Made by a program: the position numbers and the translations under genes | NCBI GenBank assembly: GCA_032622095.1 | Contig: CP136063.1 | Location: 30,134,987 to 30,198,986, forward strand | Direction: 5' to 3' | Origin: Siphonodentalium dalli | Lineage: Eukaryota > Mollusca > Scaphopoda > Gadilida > Siphonodentaliidae | DNA: 64,000 bases | Notes under the pieces: generated by a model | The model's database searches: none | What the model was told of the DNA's origin: nothing | The model's input: only the letters and a program-made list of their open reading frames with translations | Shown here: positions 1 through 10,520 of the stretch, one piece after another | Position numbering within the stretch: position 1 is the stretch's first letter | Layout of the letters: every line of letters begins with the position of its first letter

Positions 1-2130
1 GTTTCTGTCAAATTAAGGGGTCCAAATTGTTCTAATTGGACTAAAACAGTCACTGGGCATATCAATTCTGCAAATATTGTCATAACATCCAATGTTTCTG
101 CCAAATTAAGGAGTCCTCATTGTTCTAATTAGACTAAAACAGTCACTGGGCATATAAATTCTGCAAATATTGTCATAACATCCCATGTTTCTGCCAAATT
201 AAGGGGTCCCCATTGTTCTAATTGGACTAAAACAGTCACTGGGCATATAAATTCTGCAAATATTGTCATAACATCCCATGTTTTGGCCAAATAAAGGGGT
301 CCCCATTGTTCTAATTGGACTAAAACAGTCACTGGGCATATAAATTCTGCAAATATTGTCATAACATCCCATGTTTCTGCCAAATTAAGGTGTCCTCGTT
401 GTTCTAATTAGACTAAAACAGTCACTGGGCATATACATTCTGCAAATATTGTCATAACATCCCATGTTTCTGCCAAATTAAGGGGTCCCCATTGTTCTAA
501 TTGGACTAAAACAGTCACTGGGCATATAAATTCTGCAAATATTGTCATAACATCAGATAACATCCCATGTTTCTGCCAAATTAAGGGGTTACCATTGTTC
601 TAATTATACTAAAACAGTCACTGGGCATATAAATTCTGCAAATATCGTCATAACATCACATGTTTCTGCCAAATTAAGGGGTCTCCGTTGTTCTAATTGG
701 ACTAAATCAGTCACTGGGCATATAAATTCTGCATATATTGTCATAACATCCCATGTTTCTGCCAAATTAAGGTGTCCCCATTGTTCTAATTAGACTAAAA
801 CAGTCACTGGTCATATAAATTCTGCAAATATTGTCATAACATCCCATGTTTTGCCAAATTAAGGGGTCCCCATTGTTCTAATTGGACTAAAACAGTCACT
901 GGGCATATCAATTCTGCAAATATTGTCATACCATCCCATGTTTCTGCCAAATTAAGGGGTCCCGATTGTTCTAATGTGATTAAGACAGTCACTGTGCATA
1001 TCAATTCTGCAAATATTGTCATAACACCCCATGTTTCTGCCAAATTAAGGGGTCCCCATTGATCTACTAGTAATTGGAATGAAACAGTCACTGGGCATAT
1101 CAATTCTGCAAATATTGTCATAACATCACATGTTTCTGCCAAATTAAGGGTCTCCATTGTTCTAATTGGATTAAAACAGTCACTGGGCATATACATTTTG
1201 GCAAATATTGTCATAATATCCCATGTTTATGCTAAATTAATGGGTCCCCATTGTTCTAATTGGATTAAAACAGTCAATGGGCATATCAATTCTTCAAATA
1301 TTGTCATAACATCCCATCTTTCTGCCAAATTAAGGTGTCCCCATTGATCTAATTGGACTAAAACAGTCACTGAGCATATAAATTCTGCAAATATCGTCAT
1401 AACATCACATGTTTCTGCCAAACTAAGGGGTCTCCATTGTTCTAATTGGACTAAAACAGTCACTGGGCATATAAATTCTGCAAATATTGTCATAACATCC
1501 CATGTTTCTGCCAAATTAAGGTGTCCCCATTGTTCTAATTAGACAAACAGTCACTGGGCATATCAATTCTGCAAATATTGTCATAACATCCCATGTTTCT
1601 GCCAAAATTAAGGGGTCTCCATTGTTCTAATTGGACTAAAGCAGTCACTGGGCATATAAATTCTGCAAATATTGTCATAACATTCCATGTTTCTGCCAAA
1701 TTAAGGTGTCCCCATTGTTCTAATTAGACTAAAACAGTCACTGGGCATATAAATTCTGCAAATATTGTCATAACATCCCATGTTTCTGCCAAATTAAGGG
1801 GTCTCCATTGTTCTAATTGGACTAAAACAGTCACTGGGCATATAAATTCTACAAATATTGTCATAACATCCCATGTTTCTGCCAAATTAAGGTGTCCCCA
1901 TTGTTCTAATCAGACTAAAACAGTCACTGGGCATATCAATTCTGCAAATACCGGTATTGTCATAACATCCCATGTTTTGCCAAATTAAGGGGTCCCCGTT
2001 GTTCTAATTGAACTAAAACAGTCACTGGGCATATAAATTCTGCAAATATTGGCATAACATCCCATGTTTCTGCCAAATTAAGGGGTCCCCATTGTTCTAA
2101 TGTGATTAAGACAGTCACTGGGCATATAAA
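1..2130. repeat. 93-bp tandem satellite array, about 23 copies
   Basis: Near-identical units recur exactly every 93 bp; for example the word cccatgttt starts at 182, 275 and 368. The array enters at the window edge and stops sharply at 2130, where the next base belongs to a different duplicated block. Units differ by point changes and a few short indels (an extra 11 bases near 553, a small insertion near 1950). Because 93 is 31 codons, the minus strand has 70-130-residue open frames made of a 31-residue repeat. They are repeatedly broken by indels and I do not regard them as genes. Confidence 0.95.
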
Positions 2131-3839
2131 TCATTACTTAAATTGTGTTTATGGAAGTCTGGATCCCATTAGCAGTTTGTTTTCAGTACATTTTAATATT
2201 CATTGGAATGTAAACAATTATTCTCTAACAGAAATCATGGTGGATACGAAAACTGAATGTCCCACCTTTATAACGTCATAATAACGACATTTCAAATCCT
2301 GTGTACCCTTCAGCACTTTTTTTGGTGAGAGTGACCCTTTCAGCATTAGTACTCGTACTAGTATTAGTTAATACTGCACTACTGTCAATATTCTAACTTC
2401 ACTTTACATCAATCATCAATTCAAAAACTGATCGTTTTATGTGTTGAATTTAGTTTAAACTTTTAAAAAAGCCTGGTTGAATATCTACCATATGGTGCGT
2501 CGTTCCTACCCTCAAGCTGCTGCCATTGATACATCCAATGTTATTTTTTATATTTTGCATGCGAAGAGGTAGACTGCTTGAGACCTCGTGGTAGATACAT
2601 TCACTCCAGGCATTCAACTTTTTGGATCTAAACTTTGACAATTCAGCCAAACACACTATTTTCATATCAGTGATGATTGATGATACACCATTTCTTTCTG
2701 TAGTGTATGATGACCGGATACAGGTAGCTTAAATTAAAGACTTTAAAAAGCCTGACAAAGATCGTTTGTGATGATATAAATATAAATTTATTTAACTTTC
2801 AGGGAAATATGTTAGCTACTAGGAGAAATAAGCTACGTAAAAGTTAAAGGGCATATGTCGACATTACCGACATTCATATGGCATTAGCAGATTGCTGCAT
2901 CCAGTAGAATGGTACTATTATAGTATCACACTGTGTTCATGAGTGAGCCACTTAACGGAGCAGCACCTATTGCATGCTAAAACTATAGTTTAAACAGTTT
3001 ATATTTTGGCATATATCTACACGTACATGTACATCCAAGTTATAAATTTATCTATCCCTATTTAAAAAAAAAAGGAATAAGCAATATGTATAACACCAGC
3101 TACATGTACCTATCGCATTAATTTTCAGTTGTCCATGTCATGTAACAAATAAGCATATTTTAAACAGGTACATGTAGATATCATTTCATCATTCATTTGT
3201 AAGACAGTTTATCTAACTGGGACCCACTTATAATTCCATGCAAGACTATAAATATTTTAGCAAATAATTTAATATTAAGAAGTCCATATCCATGGTACCA
3301 CATTCTGACATTAATTATACAGTACTATAGTAAGTGTTGGCAGTGGGTTAAGAAGGGGCAGCTTGATGCACTGGAGAATATTTTTATATTCCATATACTC
3401 TTGGCAAATATTTCAAGAAACTGGATTTGAATTCATAATTTGATGACACTCTGTTGAGACACTTCTGACAGATGGAAGCAGGCGCCGGTAATTTCTGAAC
3501 AAAGATGTTAATTTCCGTCGCACGTCTTCTTTCATACATTTAGTTTTGTTCAACTTAAACATCGTGATTTGTCTGTCAAGCAGGCAAAACACACGGCCTT
3601 TGATTTATTTCGGGGAGTTGAAAAGCCCGTGGGCATTCTGAATGGGATTCCCCAGTCTAAAAATTGCTGTATCCGTCAGCACAGTTAAAAAAGTTACAAT
3701 CCTTATGGCAGTGGTATCTCAGCGTAGCGATGAGAGATAACTCTGCCTGGAGTTTTAATCTGTTGGTCTCAAGACGAGAGATCCGGTTCATTTTCCGGCA
3801 CGAAATTTATAGAATGTTGTGACTTTAAACCGCCCGGTA
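2131..3839. other. Degenerate segmental-duplication block, copy 1
   Basis: This stretch matches 23932-26490 and 33743-36305 in the same order. It begins inside the fold-back element, so the left arm of that element has been replaced by the 93-bp satellite. It lacks the 712-bp insertion that the other two copies carry after the AATAA at 2827-2831. It also has a deletion near 3811, where about 150 bases before the gaatgttgtgactt motif are missing. It leads to the point that in the other copies continues into a ZNF upstream region. No gene is recognised in it. Confidence 0.8.
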
Positions 3840-4096
3840 GCACACGGTCTGCGACAATTGGCCGTCAGATCAGAATAGATTTTCGTCCCTGTGTCAACTT
3901 TGGCTGAAGATTTAATGCGGGTGAGTTCGATCAGAACCCCAGCACCGACCTGCCAAAGCCCGAAATTCTACTATTAAGGTAACTAAATAAAATGAGTTTG
4001 TTCACAAATAATTTGAAAATATTACAATATGACATTTAATTATAACATGATATTTATTTCATTTAAATATTACAACATGATATTTTGTCATTTCAG

Positions 4097-4760
4097 GTCT
4101 TCGAATCACTGCTCAAATTACTACCAGATGAACTTGCGGTGAAGACAGTGACAATGGACTTTGAAAAGGCAACATAGAAGTCCATACACAAGCTACTACC
4201 AGAGGTAGAAAGACGTGGTTGTTATTTTCACTGGACTGGAAATAAGGGTATAATTAGAATAATTTATAACAAACTGAAAATTTTCTTATTTATGTTTATA
4301 TCTTTTCATTTTTGTAGGCAACTGCGAAAGCTTTATGCTTTGCCACTTCTGCCAGCCAAACATCCGACAGCCAAAATCGGCAACATGCCGTTAATCTACG
4401 AGTATGTGGCATCACAGTGGCTGGACTCCCGATGCCTACCAATGGAATCGTGGTGCGTCTACGGGCGCTCCATCCGAACAAACAACGACACTGAGGGATG
4501 GCACAGACGCATCAAATACAAAAACAAGGCAACAAACATCCCATATTACATCCTGGTTCCAATGCTCAAGAAGGAATCGGCAACGACAGACATGACAGTA
4601 AAGTTGGTTGGTGAAAAAAAAATGAAAAGGTAACAAAGACTCCAGTATCGGGAGAACCAGGCGCAACTATTCTGCTTGTGGAGTAACTACGAAAACGGCG
4701 GCATCTCCACCAGTGGTCTGTTGAAGGCATGTTCAAAACTGTTTGTGCCAACAGTTGCTG
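4097..4760 (+). pseudogene. MULE-type transposase fragment, broken
   Basis: After a splice-acceptor-like tttcag, the frame from 4097 reads VFESLLKLLPDEL and then VTMDFEKAT, with an in-frame TAG at 4175-4177 where the family usually has Trp, followed by GCYFHWT. A short intron-like gap follows (GT near 4248, AG at 4316-4317), although the phases do not join cleanly. The next frame (4292-4633) reads LRKLYALPLLPAKH and RTNNDTEGWHRR, the hallmark of the C-terminal part of invertebrate MULE-derived transposases. After a TAA at 4631-4633 the same frame continues as QYRENQAQLF and ISTSGLLKACSKL, the usual tail of that family. At least two stops and the missing N-terminal half mark it as a relic. The family is recognised from motifs only. 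Confidence 0.75.
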
Positions 4761-6203
4761 TCGTTGCTGTCGAGTCGGCTGATTGTTAATCAAATAACAA
4801 ATATCATGTCCCATATTGTTACTTGCGCCAGTCCATGCTGGACGCAAGTAATGTTTTCGGCTCGGATGTCTGTCCTTCCGTGAATATGTTACGTCATACC
4901 GGAAGTACATATTGTAAAAAATGAACACGCGCTAATAATATGAAATGGTTGCATCAATTGTAATTTAAATCCACATATATACTTAATTTGCTTTGTTATC
5001 TGGTTTTATTTTGGTAATAAATCGTTCATAAATGAACAATATTGAATTATTTCTTTCTGGAAACCGATCAAGACGCCATGACGTCACGACGCACATCAGG
5101 ACGTCACAAGCTACATGGGCGCGCAAAACACCAGACATAATTGCGTCGATGTCCAGACAGCTGAGACTCGTATTACACGGACAGGCTAAACCATTCCATC
5201 TGCCAACAACTTCGTGTTTGATTATTATAAATATAGATACTACATGTAAAACAAACGTCGGCAACAGTACATGCCCATTAGAAGCCTATTTTATATATCT
5301 TGAAACTCGAGGAAATGAGTTGAGATCAGTCTAAAAGATGCGTGCAAAATCTTTCTTTTTTTTCGCAGTGACTGTGAGGTGCGAACATATTTCTGGAAAG
5401 TTCAAAACATTTTCGAAAGATCCTGGTGCATATAAATCATGTCCGGTCAAACAATCGGGCGCGTGGTTCAATTGAAAAACAATTGCACTGAAAATGTGAA
5501 TGTGGAAACATGGATTATTAAAATGCCTTATTAATTAACTAGGAAAACAAGGTTTCTCCTTCTCAAAACGCAATAGACATTTTTATATGTTCCCGAAGTC
5601 TGTAGATCAGTCGCTAAGGGCATGTTCACATTGACACATTGTTAATCAAAGACTAACCAATGATCCCGTTTCCTTTATTTAATTGTGTCGGTATTTTGTA
5701 ATTTATTTTGATGGTTTTTGCCACTGGCATACACACTTGATATCATTCTAGTCAAACTAGTAAGTTAACCCAATTGGCATATACTATAGCATCGTCGGCA
5801 ACCAATCGTCTTCACACCCTTCATATGAACGATGTCTATATTGTTATATTAATATGTCAAACAACTCGTACGTATTACTAAGACTATCATTAGTGTAACT
5901 AGTGTAGATCAAATTGAGATAACAGAGATATTATGTCCGTACACACAACTATTTCAGCGATGGATGAACAGAGATTTGATATCTAGATTTTTGTTATCAA
6001 TCTCTCAAACGAGGGGCCAGCACCCGTGGTTCAATCTGTTGTTGTAAAGACACCACACAACATGCCAAATGTGTGATGGGCGCAAGTATAGGCAGCTCCA
6101 GTGAGTGCATTCTAGTTGTTAATGTTAATATGTTATTGTTATTTTAAAATAAAGAATAAAGTAAGAAATTAATACTGTTTCCCCCCATTCCCAACATGGT
6201 ACA
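4761..6203. other. Unique sequence, no gene recognised
   Basis: Apparently unique, moderately AT-rich DNA inside the inserted segment. Short open frames of 90-100 codons occur on both strands around 4983-5334 and overlap each other, with no recognisable motif. I see no repeat or RNA gene here. Confidence 0.5.
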
Positions 6204-6375
6204 ACACACGGTACGAAACGACCAATTAATTTTCTACATGGTACGAAACGACCAATTGATTTTCTACATGGTACGAAACGACCAAACAATGCGGTACGAA
6301 ACGACCAAAAAATATGGTACGAAACGACCAGATGATACGAAACGTCCAGGTACGAAACGACCATGGTACGAAACG
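6204..6375. repeat. GGTACGAAACGACCA minisatellite
   Basis: The 15-base word GGTACGAAACGACCA or close variants occurs about eight times. It is first spaced by about 30 bp with an attttctacat spacer and then packed more tightly, ending at 6375. Open frames in this stretch simply follow the repeat and are not considered genes. Confidence 0.85.
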
Positions 6376-6380
6376 TCTAG

Positions 6381-6844
6381 GATCAGGGAGCTAAATGTGT
6401 TCTATAGTCGGGGAGTGAGTACACCGTGGAATGCTAAAGGTGAAGGTAACTGAAGAATGAATGACCTTCACATGATACATGCGACACGTTATTAAACGGG
6501 ATGACATCGCGTTTATTTGATTTGTACATAATATCTAAATAATTTAAACTGGTGAATGAATGGGGGAACGGATTTTTGTGAGCGGGAAATGTATTTAACT
6601 AGCTGTTGTATATCTGGGTTTTTCCAGATCAAATTTGGCTGTGGGATAGCCCTGTCGTACACTTGGGGATTTATTTAAAAAAGTAAACACATGACCTATG
6701 ATTTTTCTTGCATTTTCGTGATCAACTGGTGTCAATCTAGCTGGGTAAACATCACTGGTATGGCCCGCATGCTTCAATTCAGTGAATTTGGCCGAAACGT
6801 TAACACTGTCGCCTATGGGAAACCATTTAGTTCAGTGATTCCTA
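6381..6844. repeat. First member of a split duplicated segment
   Basis: Bases 6381-6435 (agctaaatgtgttct and flanks) and 6738-6844 (tagctgggtaaacatcac to agtgattcct) recur as one contiguous stretch at 7657-7815. The roughly 300 bases between the two parts here are absent from the second copy. Nothing coding is recognised. Confidence 0.75.
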
Positions 6845-7083
6845 TAAGAAATATTTGAATTTTACGAAATATCACGTCTCGCCATGATAAGTTGTTAATT
6901 CCATATTTTCTTATTTTCAAATGATAATGACCACATTTTGGACAGATTTAAAGAAGAAACGCATGGATTTGCCTGTAGATAGTAAAGAAAGTGATAAATC
7001 TCGTAATTTTGCATGGATGTCATGTACCATTAGGCGGTCAGGGGGTCTAAAGCCCACCTCCCCACAATTCTGAGGAGTGTTAG

Positions 7084-7102
7084 CCCCCCCCCCCCCCCCC
7101 CC
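7084..7102. repeat. Poly-C run
   Basis: Nineteen consecutive C residues. The neighbouring 7165-7200 is also rich in C and G runs that can pair with each other. This is a likely source of sequencing or assembly error. Confidence 0.95.
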
Positions 7103-7656
7103 ATTGGGAAAAGGTGTCATTTGACCAATTAAGCTTTTCCGGCACCCAGTAGCCTTATCTGGGACCGTAGCCCCACCCCAAGGCGGGGGGTGGGGGTGAT
7201 GGCATCACCACTAGAGTTACTGTCGTGCAAAACTGTCATGGCAGCTTTGTTAAACAGACAGTATGCCCTGCCATCTGGTAAAATTTCATGCCTGAAGCTG
7301 TGTCTGATGTTGTATCATAATGTTTCGATAGTTAAATTGACGTATGATTGCTTTACATTGCTATTAAAATATTTTTCCCTCTCAAAATGTATATTAACAT
7401 TTCCTCTTCAATTTAGTAATATTATGGTATATAAGGACATACTTCAGTTATACAAGATGCATTAGCTAGTAAAATTGAAAAAAAAAGCTAAAATTTTTGG
7501 CTTTATTTTGAGGATTGACACTAATTTTCAGGATGCCTCATATTGGAAAAATAAACCACTACTGCTCGATATAATCCATTTTTGATTTCAGTAAGGTCTA
7601 TATTTTGATAAAATACTATAAGAAACGCTGTGTTTCACACATATACATTTATATAG
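7103..7656. other. Unique sequence, no gene recognised
   Basis: It contains a 91-codon open frame at 7190-7465 on the + strand with no recognisable motif. No repeat partner was found in the window. Confidence 0.4.
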
Positions 7657-7815
7657 GAATCAGTGAGCTAAATGTGTTCTAGAGTCGGGGAGCGAGTACA
7701 CCGTGGAATAGCTGGGTAAACATCACTGGTATGGCCCGCAGGCTTCAATTCAGTGAATTTGGCCGAAACGTTAACACTGTCGCCTATGGGAAACCATTTA
7801 GTTCAGTGATTCCTC
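7657..7815. repeat. Second member of the duplicated segment
   Basis: A contiguous 159-bp version of the two-part segment at 6381-6435 and 6738-6844. It ends 11 bp before the right GCACAC boundary of the inserted segment. Confidence 0.75.
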
Positions 7816-8088
7816 TAGAAGCCGTCGCACACTTACTCACATGTAGACTGTGTATTCATCTATCGTTTCGTGGATGGTGCATCTAATCACAACCACATAT
7901 TTAGACGCACGTTTATTGCACACAAGACGATATTTCCTTTGTCCTTTGATACCAGATCCTTCCTTATCTTCTTCTTCTTTTTAAATATCCACCCATTTAG
8001 GGTGAAGCATTCTGGTATGTACACACCGGGGCATGTGCAGTATCTAGTTTTATAAAACAACAATTGGATACATGTACATGTCACGGAG

Positions 8089-8301
8089 ATGTGCAGGTCT
8101 GACTATCAGTCTGTGCAAAATTTCACGTGTGAACAGTTCACGAATATCTTTAGTCAAGAGACGGAGATCGGTATCTTGAACGGTCTCGCTGCCACGGACG
8201 AGGAGAAATCATTGAACATCGATGGACCAAGAATGAACTGCAGCTTATCTATAAATATAGCCACTACACGAGATAAACAGCGGATATATAGGACTATCTG
8301 A
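8089..8301 (+). other. Conserved open frame upstream of ZNF-1
   Basis: The 70-codon frame contains FTCEQFTNIFSQETEIGILNG and DGPRMNCSLSINIATT. It recurs before ZNF-2 (17104-17286), ZNF-3 (26749-26985) and ZNF-7 (58045-58278). It is broken before ZNF-4 (two TAGs) and ZNF-6 (a 5-base insertion). Length differences among the open copies are multiples of three (QFTN to QVN, plus 6 bases in ZNF-3), which hints at past coding use. The starting ATG is not conserved, so an upstream exon is more likely than a stand-alone small gene. I do not recognise the protein family. Confidence 0.35.
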
Positions 8302-8306
8302 CGTCA
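8299..8306. promoter_or_regulatory. CRE palindrome TGACGTCA upstream of ZNF-1
   Basis: A perfect 8-bp CRE/ATF-type palindrome 46 bp before the ATG. It is retained before ZNF-2, 3, 4 and 7 and absent before ZNF-6. Binding is inferred from the motif only. Confidence 0.5.
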
Positions 8307-8351
8307 CGAGATAAACAGCGGATATATAGGACTATCTGACTATTCTACACA

Positions 8352-9584
8352 ATGGGAGATGCTAACCTGAATAACCATGAGACCGCCATCACAGGTAATA
8401 AACGACATGACTGTGACGTATGTGGGAAACTGTTCGCCACTCCAGGCAGCTTGGTGAGACATAAGATAATCCACACCGGAGATAAGCCTCGCCATTGTGA
8501 AATATGCGGAAAATCATTTAATGGATCGGGCAGCTTGGTGAAACATAAGACAATCCACACCGGAGATAAACCTTACCACTGTGATATATGCGGGAAATCA
8601 TTTAATCAATCGAGCGACTTGGTGAAACATAAGAGAATCCACACCGGAGATAAGCCTTATCGTTGTGAAATATGCGGGAAATCATTTAATCAATCGGGCA
8701 GCTTGGTGACACATATGACAATCCACACCGGAGATAAACCTTATCGTTGTGATATATGCGGGAAATCGTTTAATACATCGAGCTACTTGGTGACACATAA
8801 GAGAATCCACACCGGGGATAAACCTTACCATTGTGATGTATGCGGGAAATCATCTAATACATCGAGCGACTTGGTGACACATAAGAGAATCCACACCGGA
8901 GATAAACCTTACCATTGTGATATATGCGGGAAATCATCTAATACATCGCGCGACTTGGTGACACATATGAGAATCCACACCGGAGATAAACCTTACCATT
9001 GTGATATATGCGGGAAATCGTTTAATACTTTGAGCAACTTGGTGACACATAAGAGAATCCACACCGGAGATAAACCTTATCGTTGTGATATATGCGGGAA
9101 ATCGTTTAATACATCGAGCTACTTGGTGACACATAAGAGAATCCACACCGGAGATAAACCTTATCGTTGTGATATATGCGGGAAATCGTTTAATACATCG
9201 AGCTACTTGGTGACACATAAGAGAATCCACACCGGGGATAAACCTTACCATTGTGATGTATGCGGGAAATCATCTAATACATCGAGCGACTTGGTGACAC
9301 ATAAGAGAATCCACACCGGAGATAAACCTTACCGCTGTGATATATGCGGGAAATCATCTAATACATCGCGCGACTTGGTGACACATATGAGAATCCACAC
9401 CGGAGATAAACCTTACCATTGTGATATATGCGGGAAATCGTTTAATACTTTGAGCAACTTGGTGACACATAAGAGAATCCACACCGGAGATGAACCTTAC
9501 CGTTGTGATATATGCGGGAAATCATTTAATCGATCGGGCAGCTTGGTGAAACATAAGAGAATCCACACTGGAGATAAGCTTTAA
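8352..9584 (+). CDS. ZNF-1: C2H2 protein with 14 fingers
   Basis: The ATG lies in a strong context (acacaATGG) and is conserved at all loci. Residues 1-18 are the leader MGDANLNNHETAITGNKR, followed by 14 perfect 28-residue fingers of the form [12 protein letters not shown]7-H-x3-H with linker TGDKP; 18 + 14 x 28 = 410. Each finger should bind one zinc and contact DNA through helix positions -1, 2, 3 and 6, so a nuclear DNA-binding role is expected; no KRAB, BTB or other effector domain is present. Fingers 5-8 and 10-13 come from a 420-bp tandem duplication (8761 versus 9181) that is almost identical. Four fingers (6, 7, 11, 12) read GKSSN, having lost the core Phe. The frame stops at a TAA in the linker (9582-9584), and the same frame continues for three more fingers. 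It may be functional but truncated. Confidence 0.75.
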   Translation: MGDANLNNHETAITGNKRHDCDVCGKLFATPGSLVRHKIIHTGDKPRHCEICGKSFNGSGSLVKHKTIHTGDKPYHCDICGKSFNQSSDLVKHKRIHTGDKPYRCEICGKSFNQSGSLVTHMTIHTGDKPYRCDICGKSFNTSSYLVTHKRIHTGDKPYHCDVCGKSSNTSSDLVTHKRIHTGDKPYHCDICGKSSNTSRDLVTHMRIHTGDKPYHCDICGKSFNTLSNLVTHKRIHTGDKPYRCDICGKSFNTSSYLVTHKRIHTGDKPYRCDICGKSFNTSSYLVTHKRIHTGDKPYHCDVCGKSSNTSSDLVTHKRIHTGDKPYRCDICGKSSNTSRDLVTHMRIHTGDKPYHCDICGKSFNTLSNLVTHKRIHTGDEPYRCDICGKSFNRSGSLVKHKRIHTGDKL

Positions 9585-9857
<273 letters not shown>

Positions 9858-10170
9858 ATTCGTGACGTTAAATATATTCGTCGAAGGAGGATTGGAAACA
9901 ATCTTAGATTCCAATGAAAGAGCGGAAAAGGAGGGCAGAATGAATCTTATCCCTAAATTACTATTTCTGTGGCTTCAAGGGTGAAAGATATTTGATTTGA
10001 GTCAAGGAACCTATCTATCAGAATGAATCTTCTTCGCAAATTAGCTTTGCACTATGAACTATGATTGGGAGGCCTTGCTCAAATTATATGCAGTACTAGT
10101 ATGCAGTGGATTCCGCACATAGAGTTTGGTGAAAGCTCATTGGAAAATAACACTAGTGAAGGTCCATTTA
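9858..10170 (+). other. ZNF-1 conserved 3' flank
   Basis: The sequence after the stop (gttaaatat..ttcgtcgaaggaggattgg and onward) is shared with every other locus including the relocated ZNF-6 end at 53676, so it is probably 3' UTR and flanking DNA. No clear AATAAA polyadenylation signal is seen close to the stop. Confidence 0.6.
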
Positions 10171-10520
10171 TACTTACTATTAGAACGGTATTCATGAGAC
10201 CCTATGTATCAGTAGCCCCGTTCTTACTATTAGAGCGGTATACATGATACACTATGTATCAGCAGCTCCATTATTACTATTATAACGGTATACATGAGAC
10301 CCATATCAGTAGCCCCGTTCTTACTATTATAACGGTATACATGAGACCCTATGCATCAGTAGCCTCGTTCTTACTATTATAACGGTATACATGAGACCCT
10401 ATGTATCAGTAGCCCCGTTCTTACTATTATGACGGTATACATGAGACCCTGTGTATCAGTAGCTCCATTCTTACTATTAGAACTGTATACATGAGTCCCA
10501 ATGTATCAGTAGCTCCATTC
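10171..10520. repeat. 50-bp minisatellite, 7 copies (ZNF-1)
   Basis: Seven units of 50 bp built on ttactattagaacggtatac and agaccctatgtatcagtagc. The same array follows ZNF-2 (7), ZNF-3 (about 5), ZNF-4 (about 2) and ZNF-7 (7), and single remnants follow ZNF-5 and ZNF-6. Copy number therefore varies between paralogous loci. Confidence 0.95.

Larger units (their letters stand above)
3846..7826. mobile_element. 3.98-kb inserted segment bounded by GCACAC
   Basis: At other loci the sequence runs directly from the block ending in ccgcccggtagcacac into ttactcacatg. Here that join is split: GCACAC occurs at 3840-3845 and again at 7827-7832, with 3,981 bp between. This looks like an insertion with a 6-bp target duplication, but no convincing terminal inverted repeats are visible, so recombination at a short shared word is also possible. 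Inside are a MULE transposase pseudogene (4097-4760), a GGTACGAAACGACCA repeat and a duplicated 107-bp segment. Confidence 0.55.
7833..8351 (+). promoter_or_regulatory. ZNF-1 conserved upstream region
   Basis: From ttactcacatg onward this stretch is shared with the regions upstream of ZNF-2, 3, 4, 6 and 7. It has a pyrimidine-rich tract followed by catttag near 7998, which could be a 3' splice site. It also has an open frame at 8089-8301, a CRE palindrome at 8299-8306 and TATA-like gatatata words near 8282 and 8321. A 36-bp direct repeat (8267-8302 and 8305-8340) brings in the second TATA-like word. Transcription start and splicing cannot be determined from sequence alone. Confidence 0.6.

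Noticed and set aside
129-1514. Minus-strand repetitive open frames with a 31-residue unit.
   Set aside because: They follow the 93-bp satellite and are broken by indels and stops between units; there is no start or domain evidence.
1-2130. CRISPR-like array.
   Set aside because: Units are contiguous 93-bp repeats without unique spacers, and the context is eukaryotic.
5089-5096. TGACGTCA at 5089 as a regulatory site.
   Set aside because: Isolated in unique sequence with no adjacent gene or conserved copy.
7870-8055. Frame beginning MDGASNHNHIFRRTF upstream of ZNF-1, 2 and 7 as a conserved exon.
   Set aside because: Single-base indels between copies shift the frame, unlike the FTCEQ frame further downstream.
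8934-9251. Minus-strand frames opposite the zinc fingers (similar ones at 18112, 37021, 43363, 48458 and 58873).
   Set aside because: Mirror frames of the finger repeat; their sequence is fully explained by the + strand coding pattern.
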